64,000 bases of DNA from Trochalopteron elliotii (GCA_024734555.1 JANPWX010000340.1:1024665-1088664); one strand, 5' to 3'; shown: positions 1 to 14,690, counted from the stretch's first letter. Translations and numbers: made by a program. The notes: a model not told the origin generated them from the letters alone.

Positions 1-145
1 TTGCTTCCTCAGCCTCCCTCTGTCCTGTTTGCTGACTGCTCCAGATCTATAGATTGAGGGAATTTTGGAGAAACTCTAGTAACTCTCATGTCCAACCTAG
101 AAACCAACTGGGTGCAACTGTTTCCACTTCTCTGCCATGACTTAC

Positions 146-3100
146 TGTTCAGTTTCCCAATATGGATATTCCTTTGGCCCCTGACAACAATTCCAGACTT
201 GCCAGTGACCTGTAGGAGAAGAGACATGGGATGAGCAGACTGCTGTTTGCCACCAGAATGCATCCACATTTACCTACGTGCATCTTGCTCTCAAAAGCAA
301 AATAAAACCTCCAAATTAACTATGGGCTCAATCCAGCTCCAGACTTGAGGAGATTTACAGACATCACAGTTGGGAGAAGAAGGTTTAACACAGGAGTCTC
401 TGGTCTAGACTGTTCAGTGAGGACAATGGATGGGTAGTGGATTCACTGCAGATTGGTGGGTGATAACTAAAGTGCTTCTCCTCTAGCAGACTGGCTTTCA
501 GACCAGACCAAAATCATTTCCACTGAGCAGCTGTTTGATAGCCAGAGTGAAAAATGGATACCCCATCCAGTTTTAAAGGGAGAAGACACTTCCAGCTGCA
601 GCCTTGGCAGAGGCTAAGGGGGTGATGGGCTACAAAGACAGAAACCTCCTCCAATCCTTGGAGGTGACTGGAGCCCCAGCACCAGGATCACAGTGTGGCC
701 AGGCTGAGCCCCACCAGGTGTAACATTCACCCAGTCCCCTGAAAACAAGGTTTAGTAGTCATCCCTCCAGGGATGACCTAAATTATATCCTCAACCTTTC
801 ATTGGGGTCTGGTCCTGTCAGCACAGCCTTTCCCCCCAGGTTATCTACTGCCCTTACTCACATAATATGCAAAACTTATACGGCTGGTGTCTTCTTCGAG
901 GTCATCCCTGCTGACTGTAAAGGTCACCTGGACATTCTGCTTCAGCCCACAAGGCAGTGTTTCCATGGGTGGGTGTATGTCCAGGAAGCTCTTGGTTGTG
1001 ACATGGAAGGGCTGCAGGTGATGGTAAGCATTTGTGTAACTGAAGTCAGTCCTTCGAGGAGAGCGCATGAGCTCCTCCAGGGTGAACCTCCCCTGAAAGG
1101 CACCAGAGACACACAGAAATTAAGAGTTTCATGCTTCAGTGCTTTGTTAGGCTGTCATCAGCTTGGTTTGGGAAAGGCTGTTGGCTTGGTGCCTTCCAGC
1201 TGGCTCTGTGCAGAGCTGTGTGGCGAGCCTAGGCCTGAGCTGGCAGGGGGGCTGCAGGGCAGGAGAGGGGAGCACAGGTAGAGCAAAAGGATTCTCACTT
1301 TCCCATAGGTAGAGGTGGTGTTTACCTCCAAAGTGACTGATGAGCTGTTCCAGGCAGTTGTGTCGAGGTTGAAGGATGCTATTCCACTGTCATCTGTGAT
1401 GTACGTTTTGATAAACCGACGCCTCATGAACCTTATCACGAGATAAACTTTCCTGTTTTTCATACCAGTTCCATAGTGATCCTGAACCTTAATCTAGTGA
1501 CAACAAGGTGAGGCAGGAAAGCCAAAGTCAGATATTTCTTACAATGTCATAACCAAAACTTTCCTCTCTCTGACAAATATAGGCCTTCCTGTGTAGGCCA
1601 CCTACAGACCTCAGTCTGGCCCCAAGAAGACAGGAGAATTGTACAAATCCCTCATCTCTAATGTGAAGCTGGTTAAAAGCATGGTTAAAACCTGCCTGCT
1701 TCAAAAGGTGTGTGTGGCTGCAACATGAGGAGTTTCTCTCCTATCCAACAGCTGAGACATCCTTCCATCCCAGCATGCCTGAGACACCACTCATTGCTCT
1801 CAGCAGATGATGTGAGGTGTTCCCCCTTCACAACAGGGAACCTGAAATGCAGCAACTGTAGCCACACTGTCAAGCAATGTGACACAGTGCAAAGTAAGGT
1901 ACTCTGTCTGAGGAGCAGGAAATGCTTTGCATCAGCTAGATTTACCAGATGCCATATTCCTTGGCAAATGACAGGGAGCGAAAAAGCAAGGGAAGAAAAT
2001 CACCTTCCCCCTGTATGGTACTCCAGGGATGTAATATTCATTGGGTGTTTCAAACACTGCCCTTGCAGCTGTCCTGGAGATGAGGATTTGGCTGGAGGTG
2101 TTGATCTGCACCCCTGTTGGAATGCAGAGTGCAAGGGAAGCAGGATCAGTACCAGAGGCGACTACTACATGGTAGTTTAATCTCACTTTGTTATTCCCAA
2201 CCCTTCTTAGTAGAGCATCTGAAACTTCCTTCCCAACACCGGCATTCTTCAAGGTTTGGAGGCTGCTCCTGTGGCAGCTCCTTCTTTAGTTAAGCTGTCT
2301 GCAAGCCTCTTTGTAGCCTCATGGACCCACACCATTCATCCAGCTCCCAGCCACTCCTCATTGTCCTGCTGCTGGCAGAGTAGCTCTCCATGTCCTGTGA
2401 TGACCCCAGCAGCAGGGAGGAGGAGAAGGGGAGGTGTGCCCTCTCTAACCCTCAAACCCCCAGAATGGTTCCTCTTGCCCCTGTACCTTCCCTGCTGAGC
2501 CCCTGGGTACCTGTGCCCATCTCCAGGAGAGAGGCTTCTGCATAAAGTTTGTTGTCTTCCTCACTGGGGGTCAGATTGAAGACTGATGTGCTGACAGAAG
2601 GGGTGAAACACCCATTGCTTGCCGTCTGCAATGGGGAGTGATAGGTGTTATTTGGGGCTGGGGAGAAGGGAGGGGGTCAGAAGTACAAGGGATTAGTCAT
2701 TCTGTCATAACTATTGACTATAATAAATAATAAGGCAGAACTCATAAAACACTGGAACATGTTCCTCATGGAGGTGGTGGATCCTTCATCCCCAGAAACA
2801 TTCAAAGTCAGACTGGGCAGGGCTCTGAGTAATTCATTCTGTTCACTCAGCCCTTGACACTTAGTCCTGTGTGGTGCTTCTTTACTGCCCATATACTTTC
2901 CAGGACATACTCACAGGACCGCTGTATTCCCTACAGATGTCCTTGCTGGCACTCTGGGGCCACCTCCTTGCTTTCTGGCACAGAGTCACATGCATGGTCC
3001 CTTGCACTGCTTTCCCATAACTGTACCTGCAGGGAGAACACCACAGCAGCATCTGGCCAGAGGCACTGTGTGCTCTGTCCAGCACATTGCTGCACACAGG

Positions 3101-6100
3101 TGCCTTTTGTGACAAAGGTCTTAGTGCAGTTGACAAGCAGCCAGGCACAAATTAAAATATAGCACTTTGAGTACTTTGGGAGTGCAATAGCATGGTCTGG
3201 CATCCAACAGATGCAGAGACAAAGGAACAGATGCAGAAACGGACAGAAACAGCCCACACCCTCTGGAGGTCTCCCACTTCTGGGCACTTGCTGTCCTGGA
3301 ATTGCAGGCAGACACAGAGAGTGGTCCTGATTCATCCACTTAATGAAGATATTAGTTTCGGGGGAAAAGCACCAGAAATGGGTGTCCCTGCAGACAGCAA
3401 CAGCAAATTGCAGTAATAGAGCCACAGAGTGACCTCAGACTTCCCTCACTATGGGCTTATCTCATGATCAGGGCCCTTGTTTCCATCATCAGACCTGCTC
3501 TGCTGATCTAAATGTTTAGATATTTCCTCTGCCTGCTTTGCTGCCTTTCCTTGCTTTGACTCCTTTCTGGCTTGCCCTTTAGAGCAATGCTCCTGACAGT
3601 ATCAATAAAGAGATGACATCTGTGACCCATCCTGGTGATGTAGAGTGGTGTGTACTGTTTACTACTATGGCCTCATATGACCTGATTGTAACTGTCCCAA
3701 TTAATGAGAAATTATGTCAGACCAATCAGTGCCAAAAGAGACACCAAAAGTTTCCAGATAATACAGCCCCAAATACAAATGAACTCATGAGATTTTGAAT
3801 GCTTCTGAGCTCATTGTCCTCCCTTCTTTGTGTTTATACTGTCAGAGGTCCTGCCCTCCTTCCCACCCTCATCTGCTCTTTTTTTGCTGTTAACCCTGTA
3901 ACTAGAGAAATTTATCTGCTGCTCCTAAGAAGAAAATAAGTTCAGTAGCATGTGAGTGAGAAGGAAAAGCATAAACTCCTAAAGAAATGCAAGATCCTGC
4001 TCCTTTACCTCAGCATGTCTGTCCCATATCTGGTATGTGTTTTCCCCACATAAGATCTTTCAATGCTGGACAGACCTAGCTTCCAGAGGAGGGTATCTGT
4101 TGCCTAGGGCAAGTCTTACAGCTGAATGTTCTCTCTCATGTGTGGCTCAGGTACCTCTTCCCCAAGGAAGAACCCATTAGCTTGACTCTTCAACTATTTG
4201 GGCTTCTTATAAAGGAATGGCCTGTTTGATCTTTCTTGAGCCACTTCTCTTTGATGGATTGAAAAAATAGGAGACACATGGAAGGAGAGACACAGTTTTG
4301 ATGGAATCTTTCCTTTTCCCTGAACATTCTCCTTACCTGCCACACACTTGCAGGGGGAAGGTTTTATCTGAAGCATAAATCTGAGTTGGCCCCTCAAAGA
4401 AAACATCGAACTTTTGCAACACTGGAACAAAAACCTCAGAGTTACTCCATCAAGGGCAAAAAACTACCTGGGCACAGGATCACAAAAGGGAAGAGTATGT
4501 TCCCATGAAGGAACGTGTTAATGAGGTAAAAACATTGATTAAAAACAAGGAAACCAAGGAAAGAATCCCCCTTTTTTTTCCCCCAACAGTCTTGCAGAGC
4601 TCTTTAGTGTATTCTCAATCTGCCAGAAGATACCTTCTCTGGGAATTTCCAGCACAATCTCCCCTGTGTTCATTTCTCATATTGCCCATAGATTTGTGCT
4701 CAGTCATAGCTCTCAGGCAGTAAACCCTATTTTACAATATTTGGCTTAATATTGTAATACAGACAGGCAAGCAAAAAACAAGAAACTTCTTCCATTCCTT
4801 TCTTCATTCTCCTTACCACGTTCCTCCACCTTAAAGGTACTGGACTGGATTGAGCTGGACTTAAAGGACTGGGCACTGATGGTGTAAGTCCCCAGGGAGA
4901 GTTCAGCAGCTAACTGGAAAGAGAGCTCTGCAATGCCCTGTTTTGGTCTCACATCCAACCACTGGCCAATGCGGTTTTGGTTCGGGTCCTGTGGTGCAAG
5001 GGAAGGAAAAAAGAAAGTCCTCAGCAATGCTTGCTATTCTCTACCCAGAGCCCACTGGATTAAAAGGCATATCAGACATTTCAGAGGCTTTCACAGGTTC
5101 CTGATGATTTTAGCCCAGATGGTGATGCTGGAGCATCAACAGAGGTAAACCCAACCCACCCGGGTTTACTCTGCTCTGTACAGCCACAGAAAAAGAAGGT
5201 ATGGAAGGTCCTGACATTTAGACTCTCCAGTCTCTAGTAAAGATGAACTGTAAAAATTAGCTAAAGCCTGGCTGGCATTCCTGAATGTGGAAATGGATGA
5301 AGTCAAACCATTTGTATCATCAAGTCCTGTTAACAAGAAGCATTTGGATGGAGAATGTGCATACGTAGAGCCTAAGAAAGTAACTTGAACCAGTAAGACA
5401 GCATCCTAGGTAGTATCCATACTGAAATACCTTTCCTCATAACATCTGATGAGTCTGGAACACCCACCTGGATTTCCACCATGGAGTACTGCAAAGCAAA
5501 TAGACAGCCCTGTCAAAAACTGGAATGACATAGCAACCTGCATATAAACTTCTCTTACCCACCCAGCCCCTGTACTGTGACAAATGTTATGATACAAGAA
5601 TCCTACTGAAAGCGGGACAATTGCTTTGAAATAGTAAGAAATAGTAAAAATCTATGCTATTCTCCAGATTTGCTTTTTGATCCCTGAACGTTTAAGGTGC
5701 ATTTTAATAGGTATTCTACAACCATGAAAGCTAGAATTTGCTGTATTAAAATGGGGAAGAGTAGGAAGACTCTCAAATACCATCATCCCAAGTTCACAAA
5801 TATTAAATGGCCTCAGTTTTGTAACATATATCTCAATAACTAGCAAAACTGCATCACCTGTAGGAAGAATAATCCACACATCTTCCTTTAAAATCCTTGC
5901 CATAGGAGGTAAGGCTGGGAGTTATGAAATTAATGCTGACTGCAACTGACAGTAACAGGGAGGGACAAAGGAGGACACACTTCAAACCTTCTAGGCCTAT
6001 TAATTCTCTGTTTGTTCTTATATCACTGCATCTATCATCCAGGAGGCAGGTGAGGAGCCCCTAATTTGGGAGCACAAAGCATAAGAAGGCAGGAGCAGGG

Positions 6101-9100
6101 CTTGGGAGAGTAACCAGGCTATAAACATGCAACTGACATGTAATTCATATTATTCATCATTCTAAGATTTCATACAAGTTATCAGGGACAACTCTGTTTT
6201 CATTGAAATAAAAAAAAAAAAATATACAGGTTAACCTGCTGGTGAACAGCATTCATATTAACTTCAACTCATCTAATTTACAAACTAGGTATTATAGATT
6301 TAATGCTGCAATGGACTAAAGCCTTATAATAGCTTGAGCTAAACATCATCTCTGAATTTTCATCACAGCATAATTAACAGTTACAATGTTAATTTGTTTC
6401 TACTCACACATAGACATCAAGCATTTACAGTCAAATATGTACATGAACCAATTGTAGGCATGGAAGAAAATTAATTGTTTATACTTTATTATCTAATTAA
6501 TATAAGATATATGCCTTCCCTTTGGGGAGAAGAAAGGAGTATTTATTTGATTCTAGGACCTCACCAATAACCCAAAAAAGAGGAAATTAAGTCAGCAACA
6601 AAGAAGCTGGAAGGATCTCTCCCTTTATTTCAGTCTAGAAGGATTTGATCCAAGTCCCCTAATGCATGCCCTTCAGCATTTAATTGTCATGGCATGAATT
6701 CCTGTTGGCTCTCCTTAAGCTGCTTGAGGACTGAGGAGTGAAATAGCTTTAGCTGCTGGCTGCAGATATAATTGCTTGCAGGAGAATGGCACTAGCCTTG
6801 CAGTTTCCTGGCCACCACATATGCAAGTCTCTGGCAAATTGTCACTCCCTTGACATGGGGACAATGAGCTGCTGCCAGCAGCAAGTCAGTATAATTTGGT
6901 TATACTGTTTTCTCTCTTTTTTTTTATGATCACTTCTGTGTATCAATCCCCATATTAATTAATTTCTCTTAAAATTTTGCAGCTTGCTTCAGGCTCTCCT
7001 ACACCCTCAGGTGACACACACTGCACAAATCACTGAGCTTTCCAGAGCTGTGGGAGAGGATCTTAGAGTCCAGAAATGTCTGTAGACAATTTCGTCTGAT
7101 AATTATGCCCATGGCCGGCAACCCACAACCTGGTCCCCAGAAGCCCTGCCTGCTTTTTTGGCAAGGGCAGATGCACTCAGCTAGCTGGGAATGGTGGCAC
7201 ACTCCCCAAATACCATTCCAACCCTCCCATCAAGCAGCAGCTATCCTATGAGAGCAATAGCAGAGCCATCAGCCAACAGGAATTGTTGTTCAGATTTGGT
7301 TTACTTGAGGTTTGGCCACCCTGGGTGCTGGGACTGTCCCCGCCTCCCTGGCATGGGGCTCGTAGAGGAACCAGAACCATCTAAAGCCTGGAGACTTCCT
7401 TGTCTCCACTTAGACAGGCTTTACCTTGCTGTTAACAGGAACAAAACCTTCAGTCAGTGTCACAATCCTGAATTTCACTGGAGGAAGAAAATGGAGTAAA
7501 GCACATTACAGAGTGAATGTGAGAACAGACTTGCCCTACACTTGTCTCAGAATCCTAGCTCCACACCCAGCCCTGATGGCAGCCCCATGCCTACCCTGCA
7601 GCCCCTCTTACCCTTTGCTCAGCCCTGCTCACCTTTGCTTGCCCCAAACACGTGGCAGCAGCACAAATCCTTCACAATTTAGGGGTTTTCCCATGGGCTA
7701 CACCCAGGGTTACCCTTACATTTCCTTGTCTGCAGTGTAGGCAGACCAGTCCTACCTGGCCCTGGCCAAGAAGACCATGTTCAGGTCTGCTCCCTTTTCC
7801 AAGCTAGCTCTGCTCCTAGAGCATGTGTGGCCTCCCCTCCCAGGCCCCTCCTGCTGCTAAAACATGGTTCATGGATACCTCACTGCAGAAGGCAGCCGTG
7901 CCCCTCTGTCCCCATGGAGGCCACACAGCACAAACCACTCAGAGCTTTGGAAAATTTGGAACAGGAAGTTGGGAACAAAGCCTAGGAGGGTCAAGGCAGG
8001 GCCACTGTCAGGGTGGTCCATGCATTGCTCACCTGTCTGTCCTGGATTGTAGATAGGCTTATCTGTCTGAATGAAGGTGCCTGTTCCAGCCCTGCGGATC
8101 AGGACTTTCTTCTCTTCACTTGCACTGAAGTAGTGGCCATTGGAGATGCGCAGGTGCACAGCGGCCACCTCCTGGCTGCCTGCAGGTCGGGGCACCTAGG
8201 ACATAAAAGAGGAGAGTCACTAGGTTAGCAGGCATCAGAGCAGTGCTCTTCTCACTTCAACTGCACTGCAAGGCCAGGCTCTTTGCCATCTTGCTCTGGA
8301 GGCCAGCATAGGGTGCCCCCTCAGTGGCTGAAGGCTATGTCTGTGGAAGCACAGGGAACAACGCTTAGCAGCTGGAATAGATCTTGGACAAGAGAAAAAA
8401 GAGTCTGTTCTGACACAAATTTTGTTTACTCCTTCATGGGACCACTGTTAGAATCTGCGTGGAGCAAGATGGAGAAGACAACTCAAGGGAAGAAAAGGTC
8501 TATAGTGATGAGAATTCTGTTTCCTAGAGTGTGAGGCTCACAGAGACTGAAATCTCCTCTTATTATCAGTGCAAGCTAAGAAAGTAAGGATGGTGAGTTT
8601 GGCAAATAAGAAAGATTTGTGCTGAGCTTGTGTGTACACCATCCCAATGTCTTTCCAGTCCTCGAGAACATTTTCAAGCCCAGAAAGAAAAGCTTGGAAG
8701 GAAGCAGACATGAGGGAAGCTGTCTGAGATGAGAACTCTTGACTCTTTCTGCATCACAGATTCACAAATAACACGCTGTGACAGTACATGCTCCTCAGGA
8801 GACAGAATGAGCTGCACAACTGCAATTTGGGTGCTTCTAAGCTACCCATCCTCCTTAGACCTTTGCTGCCTGGCCAGGCAGCCTTTCCTCAGTGTGCCAC
8901 CAGGATATCCCAAAGGAAGAGTACCATGCGCACTGACAAAGACAAGGAGCAAAGACACCAGGCTGCCACTAAACACTCCCCTGATTCTGCATGCATTCCT
9001 TTTCATGCCCTCTTATCCTCTGTCTTCCTCCTTCTCTCTTTCTTTGGTCAGAGGCAAATAAACATGCTGGGAGCTGCCAGCTGGGGGTCCCTGCCAAGAA

Positions 9101-9976
9101 TGTCTCTGACCTGGAATCTGGTGCACTCGAAGATCCAGCCGTTCCGGACAACCTTGTGGTAGAGGCTGAGGTTGCCAGATGGGTGCACAAGAGTTAAGGC
9201 CACACGAACAGGTTTTTCAACCTCACGAAGGTCCAAGCATGCCCTCTGGGATGAGGGGTAGGGCAGGGCAGCTGGAATGATGATCAGGTACCTCCTGCAG
9301 TGGGGAAACAAGATATCATCACATCCCAGGAGCCCTCACACACACTCTTGGCACTAAAAGGCTGGCCTGAGGAAACAGAAGAGTTTGCCATCTCTCTGAG
9401 ACTAAGAGGTGCTGCTCTGCTGGAGAGACTGGGACAGATTGCCAGAGGGAGAACCTTGCACAGGGAGGAAGGAAGGTACAGAGTTCATGTCAGATAAATA
9501 CAAGACAAATACTTTCAGGTGATAGGACAGAATTTGCCCTTCTTGCTTTGACATGGCTCCTTAACTACCCTGACAGCAGACTGGTTCCTGCTTATCCATC
9601 CCCTGTCTTGCAGCCCTTCTCATTTTCCCTTCACTTTATCCTACACCTTTCCCTTCATCTCACCTCATACTGCAGTCCCTCCCTCTTGCTCCCACCACCA
9701 GTGCCCACCTAGTTCTTGTACTGCAGCCATATCCGTGAGAGAGGTTCCTACCTTCAGCAGGGCCCTGCATTCAAAACAAGGCTCTGCACCCCACCCCAAG
9801 TCTAGCCCTTCCAGGAGGTGACACACAGAGTCCCACACTCTCTCCCTGCTATCTTGGCCCCTCCCTCAGCAGTCACAGCTATCGATCACTAGACTTTTAA
9901 ATGGCACTTACGGTTGTGCCACTATCCCCAGGACGTAGAGCAGGCAGTTTAAGAGGAAGGGAGTCCACATTTTCAT
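146..9976 (-). CDS. A2ML1-like: A2ML1-type protease inhibitor, second tandem copy, 5' half (exons 1-13; runs off the left edge)
   Basis: Thirteen exons, phase-compatible throughout, giving 514 in-frame codons: 9912-9976, 9111-9294, 8033-8195, 7425-7477, 5468-5488, 4817-4988, 4337-4421, 2915-3026, 2511-2625, 2004-2113, 1326-1493, 862-1092, 146-209. Exon 1 starts MKMWTPFLLNCLLYVLGIV, a signal peptide. Exon 2 gives RYLIIIPAALPYPSSQ, exon 3 GTFIQTDKPIYNPGQT, exon 4 VKFRIVTLTEGFVPVN and exon 5 the 21-base YSMVEIQ, close to A2ML1. Exon 13 gives VTGKSGIVVRGQR. Bait, thioester and receptor-binding parts lie beyond base 1, so function cannot be judged, but nothing seen is broken. It lies 4.7 kb downstream of the complete gene's stop, same strand. 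Sequons include NLS, NLT, NTS and NSS. Confidence 0.9.
2728..2842 (+). mobile_element. CR1 LINE 3' fragment (intron 8 of the left gene)
   Basis: Resembles the CR1 3' tail: acactggaacatgttcctc, gaggtggtggatcc, then a segment ending in ggcagggctctgag. Old, truncated at both ends, inserted antisense to the host gene. Confidence 0.65.
5489..7424 (-). other. Intron 4 of the left A2ML1-type gene
   Basis: The largest intron of the left gene, 1.9 kb and AT-rich, with an A-run at 6210-6222. I see no exon, RNA gene or recognisable repeat in it. The next introns in size (209-862, 3027-4337, 7477-8033, 8195-9111, 9294-9912) also look empty apart from one CR1 fragment. Confidence 0.6.
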
Positions 9977-10133
9977 GGGAGAACCCCAAAGGGATGGATT
10001 CCTCTGGAGAGCTGGTCAGGAGAGAAAGTAGGTGCTGCTCCTCTCCTTCCAAAGACACCTGCTGTTGTTGCTGTTTCTCCCAGGAAGCAGACCCGAAGCC
10101 CCAAGGTTTCCTTCCCTCCACCTCATTCCTGCA

Positions 10134-10139
10134 TTTATA
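10134..10139 (-). promoter_or_regulatory. TATA box of the left A2ML1-type gene
   Basis: TATAAA on the minus strand, 158 bases upstream of the ATG at 9976. It would place the start site near 10105 and give a 5' UTR of about 130 bases. Less certain than the other promoter because the spacing to the ATG is free. Confidence 0.5.
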
Positions 10140-13100
10140 GTGCCACAGGCACAGGGTTGTACCATCCAGGATGTTCCCCAGCCAATCCAAGTCCTTTTGG
10201 ACTCCAGCCTCAGTGCTCTCCTACTCCCCTGTGGATGGACCAGCATCATGCAGACAAATGTGCCTTTTATTTTGCTAACCAGCAGCCTGTTTCCTGTTCA
10301 CTGCACTGCCCCTGCTCCATGGGCCAGTTGCAGCCCAAGTCCCATTGTTTTGCCTTCAGCTGGATTGTCCCATGACCCCTTGGCATGTGCACCCAACTGG
10401 AGCTCACTGTGAGCTCTTGTGGTCATCCTGTCCCCAGGCTTTCTGAGTCTGTAGCAACCATGGCAGGTCTCAGTCCTGAAATGGAGACCAGGCTTTGTAC
10501 AAATTCAGTATATTTGAATAGTTCTGGGCTCCTTCACAGAGGAGGAAAGCACAGGGAACAAGCAGAGCTGGAATACTCACCTTACGTCTGCCCTACAGGT
10601 ATTTCAGTTTGCAGAGAAAATTGAACAGCTGCAACTCATCCCAGCTGTATCACATTGCTCTGTGCTCCACTTCAAGGCCAACCTACTCACACCCTCACCA
10701 GTGGAGGAAATGAGGGCTAAACATTGGTCAGGCAGGTCAAAATCTGCATGGCTGAAGTCCTACAGGGTCTTGTCTAGCTACCAAAATGCTCAGCTCAAGC
10801 CCTGGGTCATGGGAACACACACTATCTGGTTGGGGGTCTTATTTCCACATGCTAATTTTATATGTGTTAGTCCATTGATTATACTGAACTTTTTTCTGAG
10901 TATCTTACCATAATTGAAAAGAGAATCTGCTTCCTGAAACTACTTATTCTCAAAATAAGAAGCTCTTCAATTTTAGTATCAAGATGATTTCTTATCAAAA
11001 TGTACCACTAACTTATTCTTCAGTACCAAATTGAGCTCTTAAACATGTAAGACCTAGTAATATTTTCCTTTGCTTTAGTACAGGCTGACCATAATAAAGA
11101 AAGTTGGTTTTGGGGCTTTCTTTTACCCACTCATGCACACACATATAATGGGCAGATACAATTCCTCTTTCTCTTTTTCGCCCTCCATGGGCTTTGTTCA
11201 GGTCAGAGCTGCTGGTGCCAGCAGTTGGGAAAATGCATAAATGCACCTGGACAAATGAACAAACAGGAACTGGAGCAAGAACGTGAATCATTCTCTGACA
11301 CTAAGCTGCCCTTCACTTCTTTCTATGAGTCTCAAAAAGTACAGGCAGTGCCTGTTGAACAATCCCAGCTGACATTTGTTTGTTCCCAGTAGATCCACAG
11401 CAGTTCCAAGGGACAGCCAGATCCCTCATAACAGCACAGGGGCTCACAATGGCAAAAGTATTCAGCATCCTGACTCCTACTGACTCCAGCAGCTGTTTTG
11501 TGAGAGCAAAAAACACCTCTGAAGTTCTGGCATTGATTGGAAACACTGATTGCCAACACCTCTGGACTTGGCACTGATTGGAAAGCTACACCCTGAGCAC
11601 CCAATCCAGTCTAACTCCCAAAGAAACAGAAATAAATAAATGTAAGAGCAACAAAAACAAAGTGGCAGGCTTGGTGTGTGTGGTTCATCTGCCTTAGTCC
11701 TATCTCCATCTCCTATTACCAGCACAGTGACCGGCTGCTGGTGGGCAGGAGGCACTGGGGAAGGAAGCACCTCTTATCAGGGCTCTGCACCCCCTAGGAC
11801 TTGGTGACAGGACACACAGTACCTGGGTGCTGTCCTGTGCTAAGATCTTTCCTCAGCCCACAGATCCATTCATCACTGGGCCCAGAGGCAGGCAAGAGGC
11901 ACATCCATAGTGGATTTGTGTCCCTGGAGGCCAGCAGTTCTCAGTGCTCAAGCAGTGAGTTGATCACAAGCTAAATGGAAGTATGCACACCACCAAGCTC
12001 CAGCCTGAATCACCACAACCCCTCAATTTTGTCAAGGATAAAAAAATGACTGGGATGTTTGACATCTGCTGCTCCAAGTGGAGAAGGGGACATTTAAGCC
12101 AGAGAGAAATCAATGTGTTTTGTATGAAAGTGTTTTTTTCCCTCTCTAAATTCTCTTGGAAGAGAGCCACTTCCTTCCAAATGCTCTCTAGTAGCCAGAC
12201 ATCCCAGGTATTATGGGTATTATGGTTTAAATCTCATAAAGAACATTTCAAATGACACAGAACAGTTGTTAAGAGAGTGGAACGAAATGACAAAGGATAT
12301 TGAGTCAAAAGTGACACCATGTGTAATTTTTACACAGAGTATGTGTGCACATATGCATAGGAGTAGTGAGGGTTGTGTATGACCTCCTTCTGCAATAATA
12401 GGCTCCTCATGGTGTCAGCAAGGGCTGGTTTGGATTCCTCTGTGTGTACAACCACCACAGAAGCTGTTTTCCCAATAAACCTTGTGCTGGGGATTTTTCT
12501 CAGACCTGAGCTTTGCTAAACTCTGCAAAACAGATGATAAGAACGTGGTGGCATTGGCAGTGATAGGTGGAGTTTCTCCCACTCTGCAAGACTCCAAGCT
12601 CTAGGCAATGTACTCTCCAAGTACCAGTACCAACTGCAGGCCTGGCTGGCTCCAGTTCTGCTTTTTTATATCAGCAAGGACAGACTTTGCCAGTGGTAAA
12701 GGCAAGGGAGAGAGAAGACATTTGCAAAGAAAGCAGAAATATTTGCAAAGTGTTTTTAAAAAGTTTCAACGAAAGTAATTAAAAATTCTGTTCTGCAGGG
12801 TTGAGACCTGAATTGCTCGTGGACTACTGAGGAAATTGAATAAATGGAGGAGGGAAAGCACCTGTTTAAACAAAGATGCAAGAGGAGAAAATGACACCTG
12901 CAGCATCAGCTCAGCCACTTCTGGCACTGCACAAGGTATTGCTACCATCCAGCTGCTGTGCTGAGCTCATGCTTTCATTCTAGCCCTGCTAAACTGCACA
13001 TGAAGCACAGAGCAGGCTGTCAGCAGCCTGCCTTGCTGGCACATCTCCTCCGTGTGTTCGTTCTTAAACAAAAAACTTGAAACACTCATATCTGTGTCAC

Positions 13101-14454
13101 AGACAGGACTTGCTGAGTCTTCAGGATTACTCTGGAGCATCATAGTTAAAATTTAAACATGCTTTCCAAACCTCTCCCATTAAACCACCACAAATCCCAG
13201 CCTTGTTGCAGGGCATGGAGAGCTTTGTAAATCCTGACCTTCAACCCTCACCTGTCTTTCAGACCTTCCACTCTTACGCCTGCCTATGCACTTAGCAATC
13301 ACACTGTTACAGGCAGCTCTAGGGAGGGTCTGTCTCTGTTTATACAGAGACATGTCATTGTCTACCTAAAAGATCCATGATCACTAGCAGTTAAATCGTG
13401 AGGTTTGATTTTTAAAAGCAGTGATAGATGTTGAATTTTCACATACTTTTTGGCCATTGAATTGCCTGCCCAGCTCCTTGAAATGTGGCAAAGACCCTGC
13501 TCACTTTCCTTACTCATTGGCAGGCAGTTCAACCCCAGGGCACTGCCCCTTCCTGACAGCTCATGTTTGGCTAGTCGTGAGCAAGATCCAGCTCCACAGG
13601 AGGTGCAGAAACTAAAATCACTCCCTTTCTGCTTTCTATGCCAGAAGGACGGAGCCAGTCTGTGAGATACACAGCAGGGCAGATTTGCATCCACATAAAG
13701 TGCACCAGCAGCCAAGCCCTTATGTCTCAGCTACATCTGAGTAGATGCAGTAGATGATGCTCAGTGGGATCAGTCTCCATGCAGGACTAGGAGTCCTCAG
13801 CCTGTACTGATGGCTGCAGAACACTGCTGGAGGAGAATCCAGAGCTGGAGGAAATGAATTCCAGTGACACAGCTCAGATACAGGATTTTCTTCTGCCACT
13901 TTTCCCAGGTAAACACTGTCACAGAGTCCAAACACACACCACAGTACTCAGATTTGTGATTTATATTTTATTTTCATTCTTTTTACAAGCAAGAAAATCC
14001 CTGGATTAAAACAATCAGAATTAATCAGACACCCCCAAAAATTCATCAGGTAATGGCTGTCAGGATGAGCAGTATAGGTTAGGCTGGAGTTAGTCCTGAA
14101 ATCCAACCTGAGTTGTGTCACAACACCAAAGTCCCAAGCCTGAGATGTGACTTTCCAGGTGACAGAGGTCTCATTACACCAGGAGCAATAATGCAGCAGC
14201 CTCACTGTCCTAAGGCATCTTGCACCAGTGGGATCCCTGTGAGCTAAAGCAGTGGACAGTAAGGAAGCAGTCTAAGTCCCTGGAGAAATGAGAGGAGAAG
14301 AGAGAGTAACTCAGAGAGCAAATAATATGACCCAAATTATTAACTTTGGGAGGTGAACAGCTAGGGAGCACAGGCTCTCACTAAGGACTCTAAAGAAAAG
14401 GGTTTGGGGTTGTTTGTTTTTTTTTTTTTAATTTGTTTGATCCAGTATCTTTGT
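10140..14454. other. Spacer between the two A2ML1-type genes
   Basis: Non-coding as far as can be read. The open frames here are short, without splice context or family motifs. It must hold the distal promoter of the left gene and the 3' flank of the complete gene. No recognisable transposon was found; a T-run lies at about 14418-14430. Confidence 0.55.
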
Positions 14455-14460
14455 TTTATT
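14455..14460 (-). promoter_or_regulatory. Candidate poly(A) signal of the complete A2ML1-type gene
   Basis: AATAAA on the minus strand, about 230 bases after the stop codon at 14691. It is the first canonical signal downstream. An alternative AATAAA lies near 13967-13973. Confidence 0.5.
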
Positions 14461-14690
14461 TCAGCCCCTGCCCAGAAAGAGAAACTCTCCATACCCAAAT
14501 ATAATAAGCTGAAACTAGTACCATGAATTCTGCTTAGGGAATTTCAGATACAGTCCTAGATGAAGGGAACATGCTGAATCAGAGATACACAGGGCTCCAG
14601 TGGGACACAGGGAAGTGGATGGGGTGCAGAGGAAGCGTAACAAGGCTGCTAGGTCTGTGCAGGGGGCTGAGGAGGGGATTTGCACCTACC

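Noticed and set aside
802..1281. A 159-codon plus-strand frame
   Set aside because: It is antisense to exon 12 of the left gene and reads into the intron; no motif.
1932..2252. Open frame extending exon 10 of the left gene upstream to about 2250
   Set aside because: The acceptor at 2114 and the 110-base exon length, equal to the paralogue's, show the extension is intron read-through.
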